A DNA stretch of 64,000 nt. Origin: Roseiconus nitratireducens (GTDB lineage: Bacteria; Planctomycetota; Planctomycetia; Pirellulales; Pirellulaceae). Both the position numbers and the translations under genes were made by a program. The stretch lies in NCBI RefSeq assembly GCF_008629675.1, contig NZ_VWOX01000005.1:311001-375000 (forward strand), read 5' to 3'. Every line of letters begins with the position of its first letter. The first letter of the stretch is position 1. Under the pieces are notes generated by a model, which was not told where the DNA came from, did no database searches, and saw only the letters and a program-made list of their open reading frames with translations. Positions 44,847-53,900 of the stretch are shown in pieces.

Positions 44847-45239
44847 GCCGCGGGTTTTCTCGGCTGAACCGGCGGCCAGCGTCTTGCCGCTCATTGCACT
44901 GCGATCGCGGCGGAAAGCCACGCCCTGGCGAGCGTAGCTACGGTCTTCCGACAACGCCTCTCTGGACGGCGCCACATCGTAAGCAGAATCATTGTTTGTC
45001 AGGAATTGGATGTGGCTACCGTCGCCAGACCGTGGCAGTGCCGCACTTTCCAAGCTCTATCGCGTGTGGCTACCTGCAAAGCGCTGCGGTCCAATTAGAA
45101 TTGGCAACACCGTCTGGGAACGCCTCGGCGTTGCGATCGAGATCGATTGGGTTTCCATGGCCTCGATTTGGACTCGCTGCGCGGACGCCGTTGACACGCC
45201 GCGTCGTGTCTTTCAGCCCCTCCGCAATGTCTGAACGAT
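44811..45239. other. gene-free region carrying repeats
   Basis: 429 bases between rnpA and the small zinc-ribbon gene. It holds repeat family B (44809-44846) and two single cores of family A (44918-44941 and 45012-45037). No coding frame is convincing. The last 200 bases should hold the promoter of the following gene. Confidence 0.7.
44918..45037. repeat. two single cores of repeat family A
   Basis: CCACGCCCTGGCGAGCGTAG plus CTAC (44918-44941) is a core-2 type copy, and GTGGCTACCGTCGCCAGACC plus GTGGCA (45012-45037) is a core-1 type copy. Their order is the reverse of the array at 11787-12111. Confidence 0.8.
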
Positions 45240-45452
45240 GTGATGAAGGTTCAATGTCCGCGTTGTCAGAATCGACCGAATGAGTGCTTTCGGTCCCGCT
45301 GGTTCAACCAGTTGCTGGCCATCCCGCGGCTCCGCTTTCGCTGGCGTTGCATGCGTTGCGGAGTCACCTTCACCGCGTGGATGTGGGCGCCGCCACCGTC
45401 CAACGACGCGTTTCCTTCGCAACACCAACCGGACCGGACGCAGTCGGACTGA
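45240..45452 (+). CDS. small zinc-ribbon-like protein
   Basis: A 69- or 70-residue protein from GTG 45240 or ATG 45243: it begins MMKVQCPRCQNRPNECF and later RWRCMRCGVTF. The two CxxC pairs are about 28 residues apart and are the only visible feature, a zinc-ribbon layout. The tail is Pro/Ser/Asp-rich. It overlaps no other real gene and ends 12 bases before the convergent redox gene. No strong ribosome site. Function unknown. Confidence 0.5.
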   Translation: MMKVQCPRCQNRPNECFRSRWFNQLLAIPRLRFRWRCMRCGVTFTAWMWAPPPSNDAFPSQHQPDRTQSD

Positions 45453-45464
45453 CGAACGAAGCCA

Positions 45465-46463
45465 TCAGGACACCGCGGACGCCGACGCCAACGCACAGTA
45501 GTCCGGGCGGGAGGCCGCCGTCGGGTGGCGATACGACCGGACAATTTGATTGTTTTGGACCAAGAACACGCCCGGCATTTGAAACCCGTCGCCGTCCAGT
45601 TTTCCGATTCCATGGCGATCCAGAATCGCGGCCAAGAATCCACGCCACCAAACCGTCGGACCAAACAATTGGCGTAACGTTCCGCGTGGCAGTTGGTACG
45701 CACGGTACAGTTCGCAAGCCGGATCACCAATCCGATGCAGGTCCTGCAGACCGTACTTGCGGAAGACCGCATCCGAATCGCTGTCGGCGTCATCGTCGGC
45801 TAAGTGCACCAGCACAATCGTTTTGCCATCCCGCTCAATCTCGCCGCGCTGCCGCGCCAAGTCCGAGAGTGCTTCGCGGCAAAACGTGCACCCGCTGTGT
45901 CGCAAGAAAACAACCAATGTCGGCGAGTGTTGCGAGAGCTCGGCGATCGTCTGGCCGTGTTGTGATCGAAACCGGTGGTTGATCACCTCCGGCGGCTGAG
46001 CCTCCGCTTGACTCCGCCGCCTTGCGCTCCAGGATCGAGCGGCTTGGTACAGAATCACGCTGAACGGCACCCACCAGATCAAGTCATTGGCGACGATGGT
46101 CCAGACCCACGACGTCGGCAGACGTTCTGGTGCATCGGCCGGAACGGTCACCAGGTGATACAGCATCCCAACCGGCCCCAGCACTTTTCCCAGCAGTCCG
46201 ACCAGGACGATCGGCCAATGCCGATACGGTCGCGACGCGGCAATACCGTACCCGATGCCGTAAACTCCCACCACCATGCCGACGCACTGCCAGATCGACG
46301 GGTACCGCGGAACCGGGATCCCGGTCCAATGGAACAAGTCGTCCGGCCGCACGACTACCCACAATCCCCATCCCAGGTTGTAAATCCCCGCGACAATCAG
46401 TACCCAAGACATCCAGCGTGGAGCGGCTAGCGATTCGGTTTGATCGGACGGTGCAGATGGCAT
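45465..46463 (-). CDS. SelL-like thioredoxin-fold redox protein fused to a membrane domain
   Basis: A 332-residue protein. Residues 17-142 form four hydrophobic segments (ending at FSVILYQAARSW). After a short linker comes a thioredoxin-fold domain beginning LVVFLRHSGCTFCREALSDL, with a CxxC at C192/C195. The PTLVVFLRHxGCxFC context is that of SelL/AhpC-TSA-like proteins, where some members use UxxU; here both codons are TGC. Near the C-terminus GDGFQMPGVFLVQNN is the cis-Pro region. The active site should face the side of the last membrane helix; topology is undecided. Substrate unknown. Divergent from the thioesterase gene. Confidence 0.78.
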   Translation of the reverse strand: MPSAPSDQTESLAAPRWMSWVLIVAGIYNLGWGLWVVVRPDDLFHWTGIPVPRYPSIWQCVGMVVGVYGIGYGIAASRPYRHWPIVLVGLLGKVLGPVGMLYHLVTVPADAPERLPTSWVWTIVANDLIWWVPFSVILYQAARSWSARRRSQAEAQPPEVINHRFRSQHGQTIAELSQHSPTLVVFLRHSGCTFCREALSDLARQRGEIERDGKTIVLVHLADDDADSDSDAVFRKYGLQDLHRIGDPACELYRAYQLPRGTLRQLFGPTVWWRGFLAAILDRHGIGKLDGDGFQMPGVFLVQNNQIVRSYRHPTAASRPDYCALASASAVS

Positions 46464-46552
46464 GTTCGGGTTCCGGAAACGTGTTTCACCCTGAATACTG
46501 TTGCCCCGGCGTCAAGTCGCCGAGGCCCGCCAAACGATTTCAAAGAGTCACG

Positions 46553-46948
46553 ATGCGAGAACACACGATCAGCCATCGAGTCCGCTACGACGAGTGCGAT
46601 CCGATGGGGTTTGTCCACCACAGCGTCTATCTGCAGTTCTTTGAAATGGGGCGAACAGAGTTGTTGCGTGCCAGCGGCGGCCGTTACCGCGACATGGAAA
46701 ACGAAGGCATGCTGGTCGTCGTGGCCCGCGTCGACTGCCGATACAAATCGCCGGCCCGCTACGACGATCTGATTGAAATCCACACTCGGATCGACAAGGT
46801 CACGGCGGGCAAGATTCTGCATGGGTACACGATCACGCGTGATCAGACCACCCTGGTCACCGCCGAAGTCACCTTGTGCGTCATCGACCGTCAAGGCCAA
46901 CTGCAGCGGGTGCCGCAAAGCCTGCTCGATCAGTACGGCAATGGATGA
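46553..46948 (+). CDS. 4HBT-type acyl-CoA thioesterase
   Basis: A 131-residue hot-dog-fold protein. RVRYDECDPMGFVHHSVYLQF (two parts, about 9-29) is the 4HBT signature with the catalytic Asp in DPMGFVHH; EMGRTELLR follows. Length and motif order fit the YbgC/4-hydroxybenzoyl-CoA thioesterase branch, which hydrolyses short or aromatic acyl-CoAs and in some bacteria acts with phospholipid enzymes. The ATG at 46553 is used; the longer upstream frame is not supported. It ends 12 bases before the convergent lipoprotein gene. Confidence 0.9.
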   Translation: MREHTISHRVRYDECDPMGFVHHSVYLQFFEMGRTELLRASGGRYRDMENEGMLVVVARVDCRYKSPARYDDLIEIHTRIDKVTAGKILHGYTITRDQTTLVTAEVTLCVIDRQGQLQRVPQSLLDQYGNG

Positions 46949-46960
46949 TTTGCCGAACAA

Positions 46961-48172
46961 TCAACCGCGCGGCAACCAGTTGGACATCGCGACGGACTCC
47001 TCCAACTTCAAACGGCCCTGACACCGCATCTCTTCCTCGGCCGCGGCCATGCGGATGTGAACGATCACGTCATCGCCGGTCGGCAATCGATCCTGCCAGG
47101 CGATCGGGATGTGGATCCCGCTGACCGGGGCCGAACGAATCAACTCACGGACCTGGTCGGGGGTAAAATCCCAGCGTCCCACGCGCGGGTCGTCCGACGT
47201 GTCATTCGGATCGAGCACCACCACGGTCAGTGCCGCGTCCACTTCGAAGTCGTCCAAGGACAACGTGCTGCCTTCCGGATCCGCAACGGTCAGGATCAAG
47301 TACAGGCCGTCGATGTCGCTGTCGTCATCGAACTGGTGCCCGCCCGACAGCCCGTCGTGTAACTCCAGGTGATCCGGTTCCGGTGGTGGTTCCAGTGTCG
47401 GCGACTGATACCGCAACATCTTCGTACCGGGAGGCAATTCGATTTTTCCCGGCGGCTGGTCGTCGTTACCGGGCGGTTGCAGTTCGCCGGGGATCACGGG
47501 CGGCACCTGTTGGTCGTCCGCGGTCGGCGGTTGGGGGTCCGGTGTCGGTTCCACACCGGACTTCTCGTCAGGGGTTGGAAGCGGAATCGATTCCTCTTGC
47601 GATTCGTCGCCGGATGATTTGGCGGGTCCGCTCGCCTGGTCAGAATTCGCGCCGGGATCCTTCAAAGGCTCTTCGCCGGGCGCCTCCATCGTCTGACCGG
47701 GTGGTGGGGGTGCTGGAAGCTCACCAAATTCGCGATCTGGCGCGGCGCCGGATCCGTCATCCAGGAACGGATCCCCGAGTTCCTCTTTGTCGGCCTGACC
47801 GGCCGAGTTCCGTGTCCGATCTTCTGGCGGGTCCAAAATGATCTCGTCGGTCGGATGCAGCTGGATGCCGTCGCCGGTTTGCTGCGCCCGCTGGAGTTCG
47901 TCTCGCAACACACGGTTCTGATAGTCGGCCGCGTACAGCTTGTCTTCCAACACCCGGATCTCACGGGTCAGCTTGGCGTGATACAAATCCTGCTGTGCGC
48001 GCCCGCGACAGCCGCTGGTCAACAGCAGGATTGCGACGAAGCCGGACGCCACGCAAATGGGCACCGAAGCTCCGCCGGATCCGCCCAGCGCAACGACGCC
48101 ACGCGGCCGGTTCACCGAAGCGAGCCGACCTGGCAGCAAGCGACCAAGATCACGCGGGAAGGAATTCACCAA
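46961..48172 (-). CDS. proline-rich envelope protein, putative lipoprotein
   Basis: The product has about 403 residues. A hydrophobic stretch (ASGFVAILLLTSGC) ends in a possible lipobox Cys near residue 55, so the true start may lie further in. A coiled-coil helix (LTREIRVLEDKLYAADYQNR) follows, then about 150 residues rich in Pro, Glu and Asp. The C-terminal 140 residues look like a folded beta domain (DIDGLYLILTVADPEGSTLS, IHIPIAWQDRLPTGDDVIVH). No named family recognised. Upstream codons are TTG 48172 or GTG 48169. Envelope location inferred from the lipobox only. Confidence 0.68.
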   Translation of the reverse strand: MVNSFPRDLGRLLPGRLASVNRPRGVVALGGSGGASVPICVASGFVAILLLTSGCRGRAQQDLYHAKLTREIRVLEDKLYAADYQNRVLRDELQRAQQTGDGIQLHPTDEIILDPPEDRTRNSAGQADKEELGDPFLDDGSGAAPDREFGELPAPPPPGQTMEAPGEEPLKDPGANSDQASGPAKSSGDESQEESIPLPTPDEKSGVEPTPDPQPPTADDQQVPPVIPGELQPPGNDDQPPGKIELPPGTKMLRYQSPTLEPPPEPDHLELHDGLSGGHQFDDDSDIDGLYLILTVADPEGSTLSLDDFEVDAALTVVVLDPNDTSDDPRVGRWDFTPDQVRELIRSAPVSGIHIPIAWQDRLPTGDDVIVHIRMAAAEEEMRCQGRLKLEESVAMSNWLPRG

Positions 48173-49027
48173 TTTCGCCGAAACGGGAACGTTTGCCTCA
48201 AGAAACTCGGATTCACGGCCGACAGGCCGTCCTCAGCGTTTCGATTAGCAAGACCGGTGGGACGAGGTCAAGAGTCGTCGCCTGCGGGCTTTTGATGGCA
48301 TTGATGCGAGCCCCAGCCCTGACACGCTGGGCTGCACAAACCGTCGAACCTGCGGCCCGACCAACGAAACGGCTGCGCTGTCTGACGTGCTCTGTCCCCG
48401 TAAATCACTGTCCCCGTGAATCAGGCGTGTGCTGCCTGACATGCTCTGTCCCCGGTTTGACGTGCCCCCCTGTCCGGTCTGACGTGTCCCCGCGAATGAC
48501 TGAATGATCGTCTGACGTGCTCTGTCCCCGATCCGACGCGCACGACCAACGAAACCGCCGTGCTGTCCGACGTGCTCTGTCCCCGCGAATGCTGTCCCCG
48601 CGAATGATCCCTGCCCGGTTTCGGGGCAACGCCCCGATCGTTTGTTTAGCCCGGCCCATCGGGCCCATCGGGCCGGGGATCCTGCGGGCGCAATCAACCA
48701 CAAGGGCCAACGGCCCGTCCGTTTGTTTCGCCGGGCGAAGCGCCGGGCCGTTGAACGACCGCACGCCCAGGCGGCCCAGACAAAACAGGCAACTTATTCC
48801 GACTGGGCCGGCTTTGACGATTTTTCTGGTTTTTCCGATTTTGTCTGCAGGGCAGTTTCGTGCTTCGTCGATATCGCATCTGACTGGTCGTGCCAGCCGT
48901 ACCAAGAGGTCACGGCGGCACTCCGAAAACTCAGGCTGCCCCGACCTGCGGGAGCGGCCGAAAGGTCACACGCTTCCGGCGTGATCCGAGGCCTTTCAGG
49001 AGTTTTATCCCCCCCGAGTCTCAATTG
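48173..49027. other. 855-base gene-free region with a repeat cluster
   Basis: Between divergent genes. It contains a cluster of CTGACGTGCTCTGTCCCCG-type repeats (48355-48585), a triple CATCGGGCC run (about 48658-48682) and short GC hairpins (CGGGGC-aac-GCCCCG at about 48621). From about 48700 to the BBP7 start I see no feature. Open frames here are repeat-derived. Confidence 0.7.
48355..48585. repeat. cluster of repeat family D
   Basis: The 20-base core TCTGACGTGCTCTGTCCCCG occurs at 48381-48400 and 48511-48530 exactly, and as variants at 48435-48454 and 48566-48585. Two copies belong to a longer 46-bp unit starting GC(C/A)CGACCAACGAAAC (48355-48400 and 48540-48585). Shorter TGTCCCCG(C/T)GAAT fragments lie between. 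Confidence 0.85.
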
Positions 49028-50737
49028 GTGACGACCGTGCCTACACTTCGAAAGCTTTCCCCTCTCGCAGCCGCGTTTTCCGCGGCCCTGACGTTTGGCT
49101 GGAGCGGCGCCTTGACGGCAACCGCGCAGTCCGCGTCAGGCTACACCGACGGACCGAACTCCCGAACCACTCAGCGCTCCGTTGTCCAACAAGCTGCCCG
49201 AGCGAGCTGGACGCCGACTCGGGGATCCGGCACGACGAGCACCAGCGATGCCGACGCGGGATACCAGCGTGCACCGCAGACGAAAGCCGTCAAGAACGCC
49301 CGCGTGCTTCGCCCCAACCCGCAGCACCGCAGCGCCCCGGCACGTTCTACCGCGACCGGATCCAAGCGAACCAGTGCAATTGCCCAAGCCCAATACAGCG
49401 TGCCGGCACCGCCCCCGATCGAAGGTGAAACCATCGTCGAAGGTGACGTGATCTACGAGGGTGCGGTGGTCGACGGTTACGGCCCCACGCTTGCCGCCCC
49501 GATGGGTGCGCCCTGCGGTTGCGACTCACCCGGATGTGACTCGATGGGTTATTGCGAATCGGATTGTGGCTGCAGCCTGTGCGGCGAAGCCCCCAGCGGA
49601 CGCGCTTGGCGACCGGCGATCACACTCAGCTTGCCGCAGGACGGTTGGGTTTCGTTCGAAGCATTGCACATGTGGCAAGACGGCATGGACTTGCCGCCGC
49701 TGATCACCACGTCGCCATCGGGCACATCGCGTGCGAATGCGGGCGTGCTGACGCGGCCGGGCACCCGGACGTTGTACGGCGATGGCGAAGTCCTGGATGA
49801 CACGTTCAGCGGCGGACGGCTGCGGTTCGGATTCTGGCTGGACCGCTGCCACACCTGGGGACTGGGCGGCGAGTACCTGGAGCTGGATGAAGAAAACGAA
49901 CGGTTCTCGAGAACCAGCACCGGAACGCCGATCTTGGCTCGACCTTTCTTCAACACCTTGACCGGCAATGAAGACGCCGAACTGATTGCCTTTCCCGGCG
50001 TGATCGGTGGCACGGCGACGGTGGATGTCCGCAGCCAACTCTCCGGCGGAGGCTTCTACCTGCGAAAGCTGACCAATTGTGATGAAGGCTGCCGGGCCTG
50101 GTTGTTCTGCGGTTGCAACGGCCATTTCTGCAGCCGTTCGGAAATCCGCGTCGGCTACCGCTACCTGGAACTGGACGAAGGCGTGAGCATTCGCGAAGAA
50201 CTGGTCAGCAGCGACAGCACCAGTCCGGGCAGCTTCGACATCACGGACTCATTCACCACGCTCAACCAGTTCAACGGTCTGGACCTGGGTTGGAATTATC
50301 GTGTGACCCGCGGCTATTGGACCTACGACGGGCTGATCCGACTGGCGGTGGGGAATACCAACCAAACGGTCAAGATCAACGGCAACACGACCATCACCGA
50401 CCCGAACAATCCGCCGGCGGAATCGTTCAACGAAGGCTTCCTGGCCGTCAATTCGAACATCGGGGAATACGAGAACGACGAGTTCACCGTCGTGCCCGAA
50501 TTGAATCTGACGTTGGGCTACCAGTTGACCGACCACCTAAAGGTGAATGTCGGCTACACCGGCATCTACTGGTCCAACGTGGTGCGTCCGGGACAACACA
50601 TCCCGACGCTCTTGAATCCCGACCTGTTGCCGCCGGATCTGGAAGATCCGATGGGGGACGCCCGTCCGCTGTTCGCTTTGGACACCACCGACTACTGGGT
50701 CCACGGGATCACCTACGGCCTGGAATATCGCTGGTAA
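49028..50737 (+). CDS. BBP7-family outer-membrane beta-barrel protein
   Basis: The product has about 569 residues. A signal-like N-terminus (LSPLAAAFSAALTFGWSGAL) is followed by a Ser/Thr/Arg-rich linker and a Cys-rich patch (about 158-186; CGCDSPGCDSMGYCESDCGC). A long beta-strand region follows, with repeated aromatic/Gly alternation (FGFWLDRCHTWGLGGEYLEL, IRVGYRYLELDEGVSIREEL), ending LEYRW; a final aromatic residue is typical for outer-membrane barrels. The pattern matches the BBP7 family described from Rhodopirellula-type genomes. Start taken as GTG 49028; TTG 49025 or GTG 49037 are possible. An AGGAG near 48999 is too far upstream to decide. Confidence 0.85.
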   Translation: MTTVPTLRKLSPLAAAFSAALTFGWSGALTATAQSASGYTDGPNSRTTQRSVVQQAARASWTPTRGSGTTSTSDADAGYQRAPQTKAVKNARVLRPNPQHRSAPARSTATGSKRTSAIAQAQYSVPAPPPIEGETIVEGDVIYEGAVVDGYGPTLAAPMGAPCGCDSPGCDSMGYCESDCGCSLCGEAPSGRAWRPAITLSLPQDGWVSFEALHMWQDGMDLPPLITTSPSGTSRANAGVLTRPGTRTLYGDGEVLDDTFSGGRLRFGFWLDRCHTWGLGGEYLELDEENERFSRTSTGTPILARPFFNTLTGNEDAELIAFPGVIGGTATVDVRSQLSGGGFYLRKLTNCDEGCRAWLFCGCNGHFCSRSEIRVGYRYLELDEGVSIREELVSSDSTSPGSFDITDSFTTLNQFNGLDLGWNYRVTRGYWTYDGLIRLAVGNTNQTVKINGNTTITDPNNPPAESFNEGFLAVNSNIGEYENDEFTVVPELNLTLGYQLTDHLKVNVGYTGIYWSNVVRPGQHIPTLLNPDLLPPDLEDPMGDARPLFALDTTDYWVHGITYGLEYRW

Positions 50738-50900
50738 TCGTTACAACGTGATCAGGGGTAAATTCTTCGCGGGAGCGGGCCGATAGCAGCGACTGAGACT
50801 ATTCCCCCCGCACCCGCGATCGTTGCCATCTCACCATGCGTGTTTCACGTCTCCCCGTGAAACATCGACGGTCGCGACACCCCAGCACAGGAACACCCCC

Positions 50901-53900
50901 ATGGTCTGGCAGCGAATGATTCAGCGACTTCGCCGTCGCAATCGTCGATCCAACAACACGTGCCACGAGACGAATCCGCGACGTTCACTCCGACTTGAAT
51001 CACTTGCGAAACGTGAGTTGCTGGCCAGCGACTTGGGCGTGATCACCGGTGTCTCCTACATCGATCTGACCGGTGACGGCTTGACGGCGGACGACACCCG
51101 CCTGGAAGGCGTCACGGTCGAACTGTTCCGCGACGTCGACGCCAACGGAGTATTGGACGCGGCCGACGGGGCGGCCATCGATTCGCAGGTCACCGACGCC
51201 GACGGTCAGTATCGATTTGCGGGCCTGAACGCGGACACGTTTTTCGTGGTCCAACAAAACGCGGCGGGTGACATCCTGGAACCCGGACCGGTCGCGGTCA
51301 CCATCGCTGACGACAGCGGCGCCTTGCTGGTGACAATCGACGACTTCACCACCACGGCCCAGGACGTGATGGCAACCACCACGGTCGCCACCGACAGCAG
51401 TTCCTTGGAGGCAACCGAAACACTGGGCGGCTTCCGGGACATGAGCGTCACCCGGACCAGCGACATCGGCGTGATCAACGTGGTCACCGATCCGCCGCCA
51501 GACCTCTTGTCGGTCGGTTCGCAAACGGAATCCGAAGGTGTCGTGCTGTTGCAATACGACGGCGACGACAATTCGCTGACCCTGGATCCGACGGGGCTGG
51601 GTGGAATCGCCTTGGCGGGAGGCGCATCGACCGACCCGGTCGACCCCGGCACCGGCATCCTGATCGATGGATCCTACCAGAACGCTGGCGACCAGATCAC
51701 CGTCCGCATTTACACCGACGCCGACAATTTTGCGACCGCAACCGCCGACATCCCCGAGGACACCGGCGTCGTTGGAGAGCAGGAACAGATCTTCATTCCG
51801 TTCGCCGACTTCACCGCCACCGGCACACCGAACTTCAATGACGTCGGCGCCATTGAATTCGAGATCACCGTCTCGGCCAACAATGACGGAACCTTCGTCA
51901 ACTTCAATTCACTTGGTTCCAACGTCCAGACGGTCAACCTGGCCAACACCCAGCTGATGTCCTTGGGCGGCAACGTCTTCCGAGATGCCGGAGGCGGTAC
52001 GGACACAAACAATGGCATGCTCGACGCCGGTGAACCCGGAATCGAAGGTGTGGTCGTCGATCTGTACGCCGAACCGGAAGGCGGCGGAGCGATCGACCCG
52101 AGCAACCAAACTCCGATCCAGTCGACGACCAGCGATGCCGACGGCAACTACCGGTTCGATGAATTGGCCCCCGGCGACTACGTGGTCGTGATTCCTCAAT
52201 CGGAATTCGCTGAGACGGAACCGCTGTTCGGGTTCGTCACCAGCACCGGCAACGATCCGGTGCCCGATCCAAACGACGACGTGGTCGGGGACGACAACGG
52301 GGAGTTCGTCGAAGGTGTGGGCCTGGTCACCGGCGTGGTGGAGCTGACCGTCGGTGGAGAATCCGTTGACGACGGCGATACCGACAGCAACACCAATCTG
52401 ACCGTCGGCTTCGGCGTCGTCCCAACGATCGATCTGCAGGTCACCAAGACCCTGGACGAAACCGCTTCGGACCTGCAGGAAGGTGGAACGGCATTCTTCG
52501 ACATCACGTTCCAGAATGGCGGTCCGGCCGACGCAACCAATGTGGTCCTGACCGATGTCCTGCCGGCAGGTTTGACGCTGGACCCGACCAATTCCGACTT
52601 CGGTAGCTTCACGCCCACCATCGACGGCCAAAACGTCAGCATCAATGTCGGTTCGCTCGCGTCTGGCGCCACCGGTTCGATTCGGATCGCGGCGGACATC
52701 GCGACCGGACAAACCGCAGACCTGACCAATACGGTTTCCATCGACGGTGACGAGGTGGACGTTGACCCGGACAACAATACCGACGACGCGGTGTTGGATC
52801 TGGTCAACACGGACCTGGAGATCACCAAAAGTGACAATACGGATGGGCCGGTCGTCGCCGGTGAGCAGTTCACCTACACGATTAAGGTAAGCAACGTCGG
52901 TCCGGACGATGCAACCGGTGTCATCGCCACCGACAACCTTCCCGACGACGTCACGTTCGTCAACGCGACGTTTGTCACCGGCAGCGGCACCGTCACGGAA
53001 GATCCGACGGGCAGCGGCGATTTGACCATCGAGATCGGCGACCTTGCGGCCAACGGCGAAGTCACGGTCGACATCGTCGTGCTGGTCAACAGCGACGCCG
53101 CCGACATGCTGACCAATCAGGCTTCCGTCACCTCCACGCCGAACAACGACAACAACCCCAGCAACGACACGGTCCAGGAAATGACCGATGTCGAACGCAA
53201 CGTCGATGTGGAGATCACGAAGACGACCACCGACACCGCGACAGCCGGAGGCCAGCTGACCTACACGATCGATGTGTCCAATGCCGGACCGAGCGACGCC
53301 CGCGACGTGGAGGTCACGGACACCTTGGCCGCCGCGTTGACTTTCGTCAGCTTCGACGCCGGCACCACCGACGTCACCATCGACCAGACCGGCCAGGATC
53401 TGACCTTCGACGTCGGAACGCTTGCCAGCGGGGAGACCAAGACGTTCACGATCACGGTGGACCTGGCTTCGTCGGCAACGGGAACGCTGAGCAACACGGT
53501 GGATGTCACCACCACTGACAACGACACCGACAACACCAACGACAGCGACACCCTGGACCTGGCCGTCGGGACCGCAACCGATTTGGTCTTGACCAAGGAA
53601 GTGGACGCAGCGACCGCCGTTCCCGGCGAAGACACGCTGACGTACACCTTCACGATCTCCCACGACACCGATAGCGCCAGCGATTCCGGCGAAGTCACCT
53701 TCACCGATGCGTTGCCCGCCGGGGTGACCGGCGTGACGATCGACGCCCCCGAGGCAACGTCGTCCGGGTTTGATACGGACATGCAAACCGTGACGATCGT
53801 GTTCGATCCGATCCCGATTGGTCAAACCCGCACTTTCACCGTCACCGCAAGCGTGAATGAGGATGCGACCGGCACCATCGAGAACACCGGCAGCATCACC

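Noticed and set aside
51909..53825. A 638-codon minus-strand open frame antisense to the giant surface protein
   Set aside because: The Val/Gly/Arg-rich product mirrors the repeated DUF11 coding sequence; the plus strand has clear domains.
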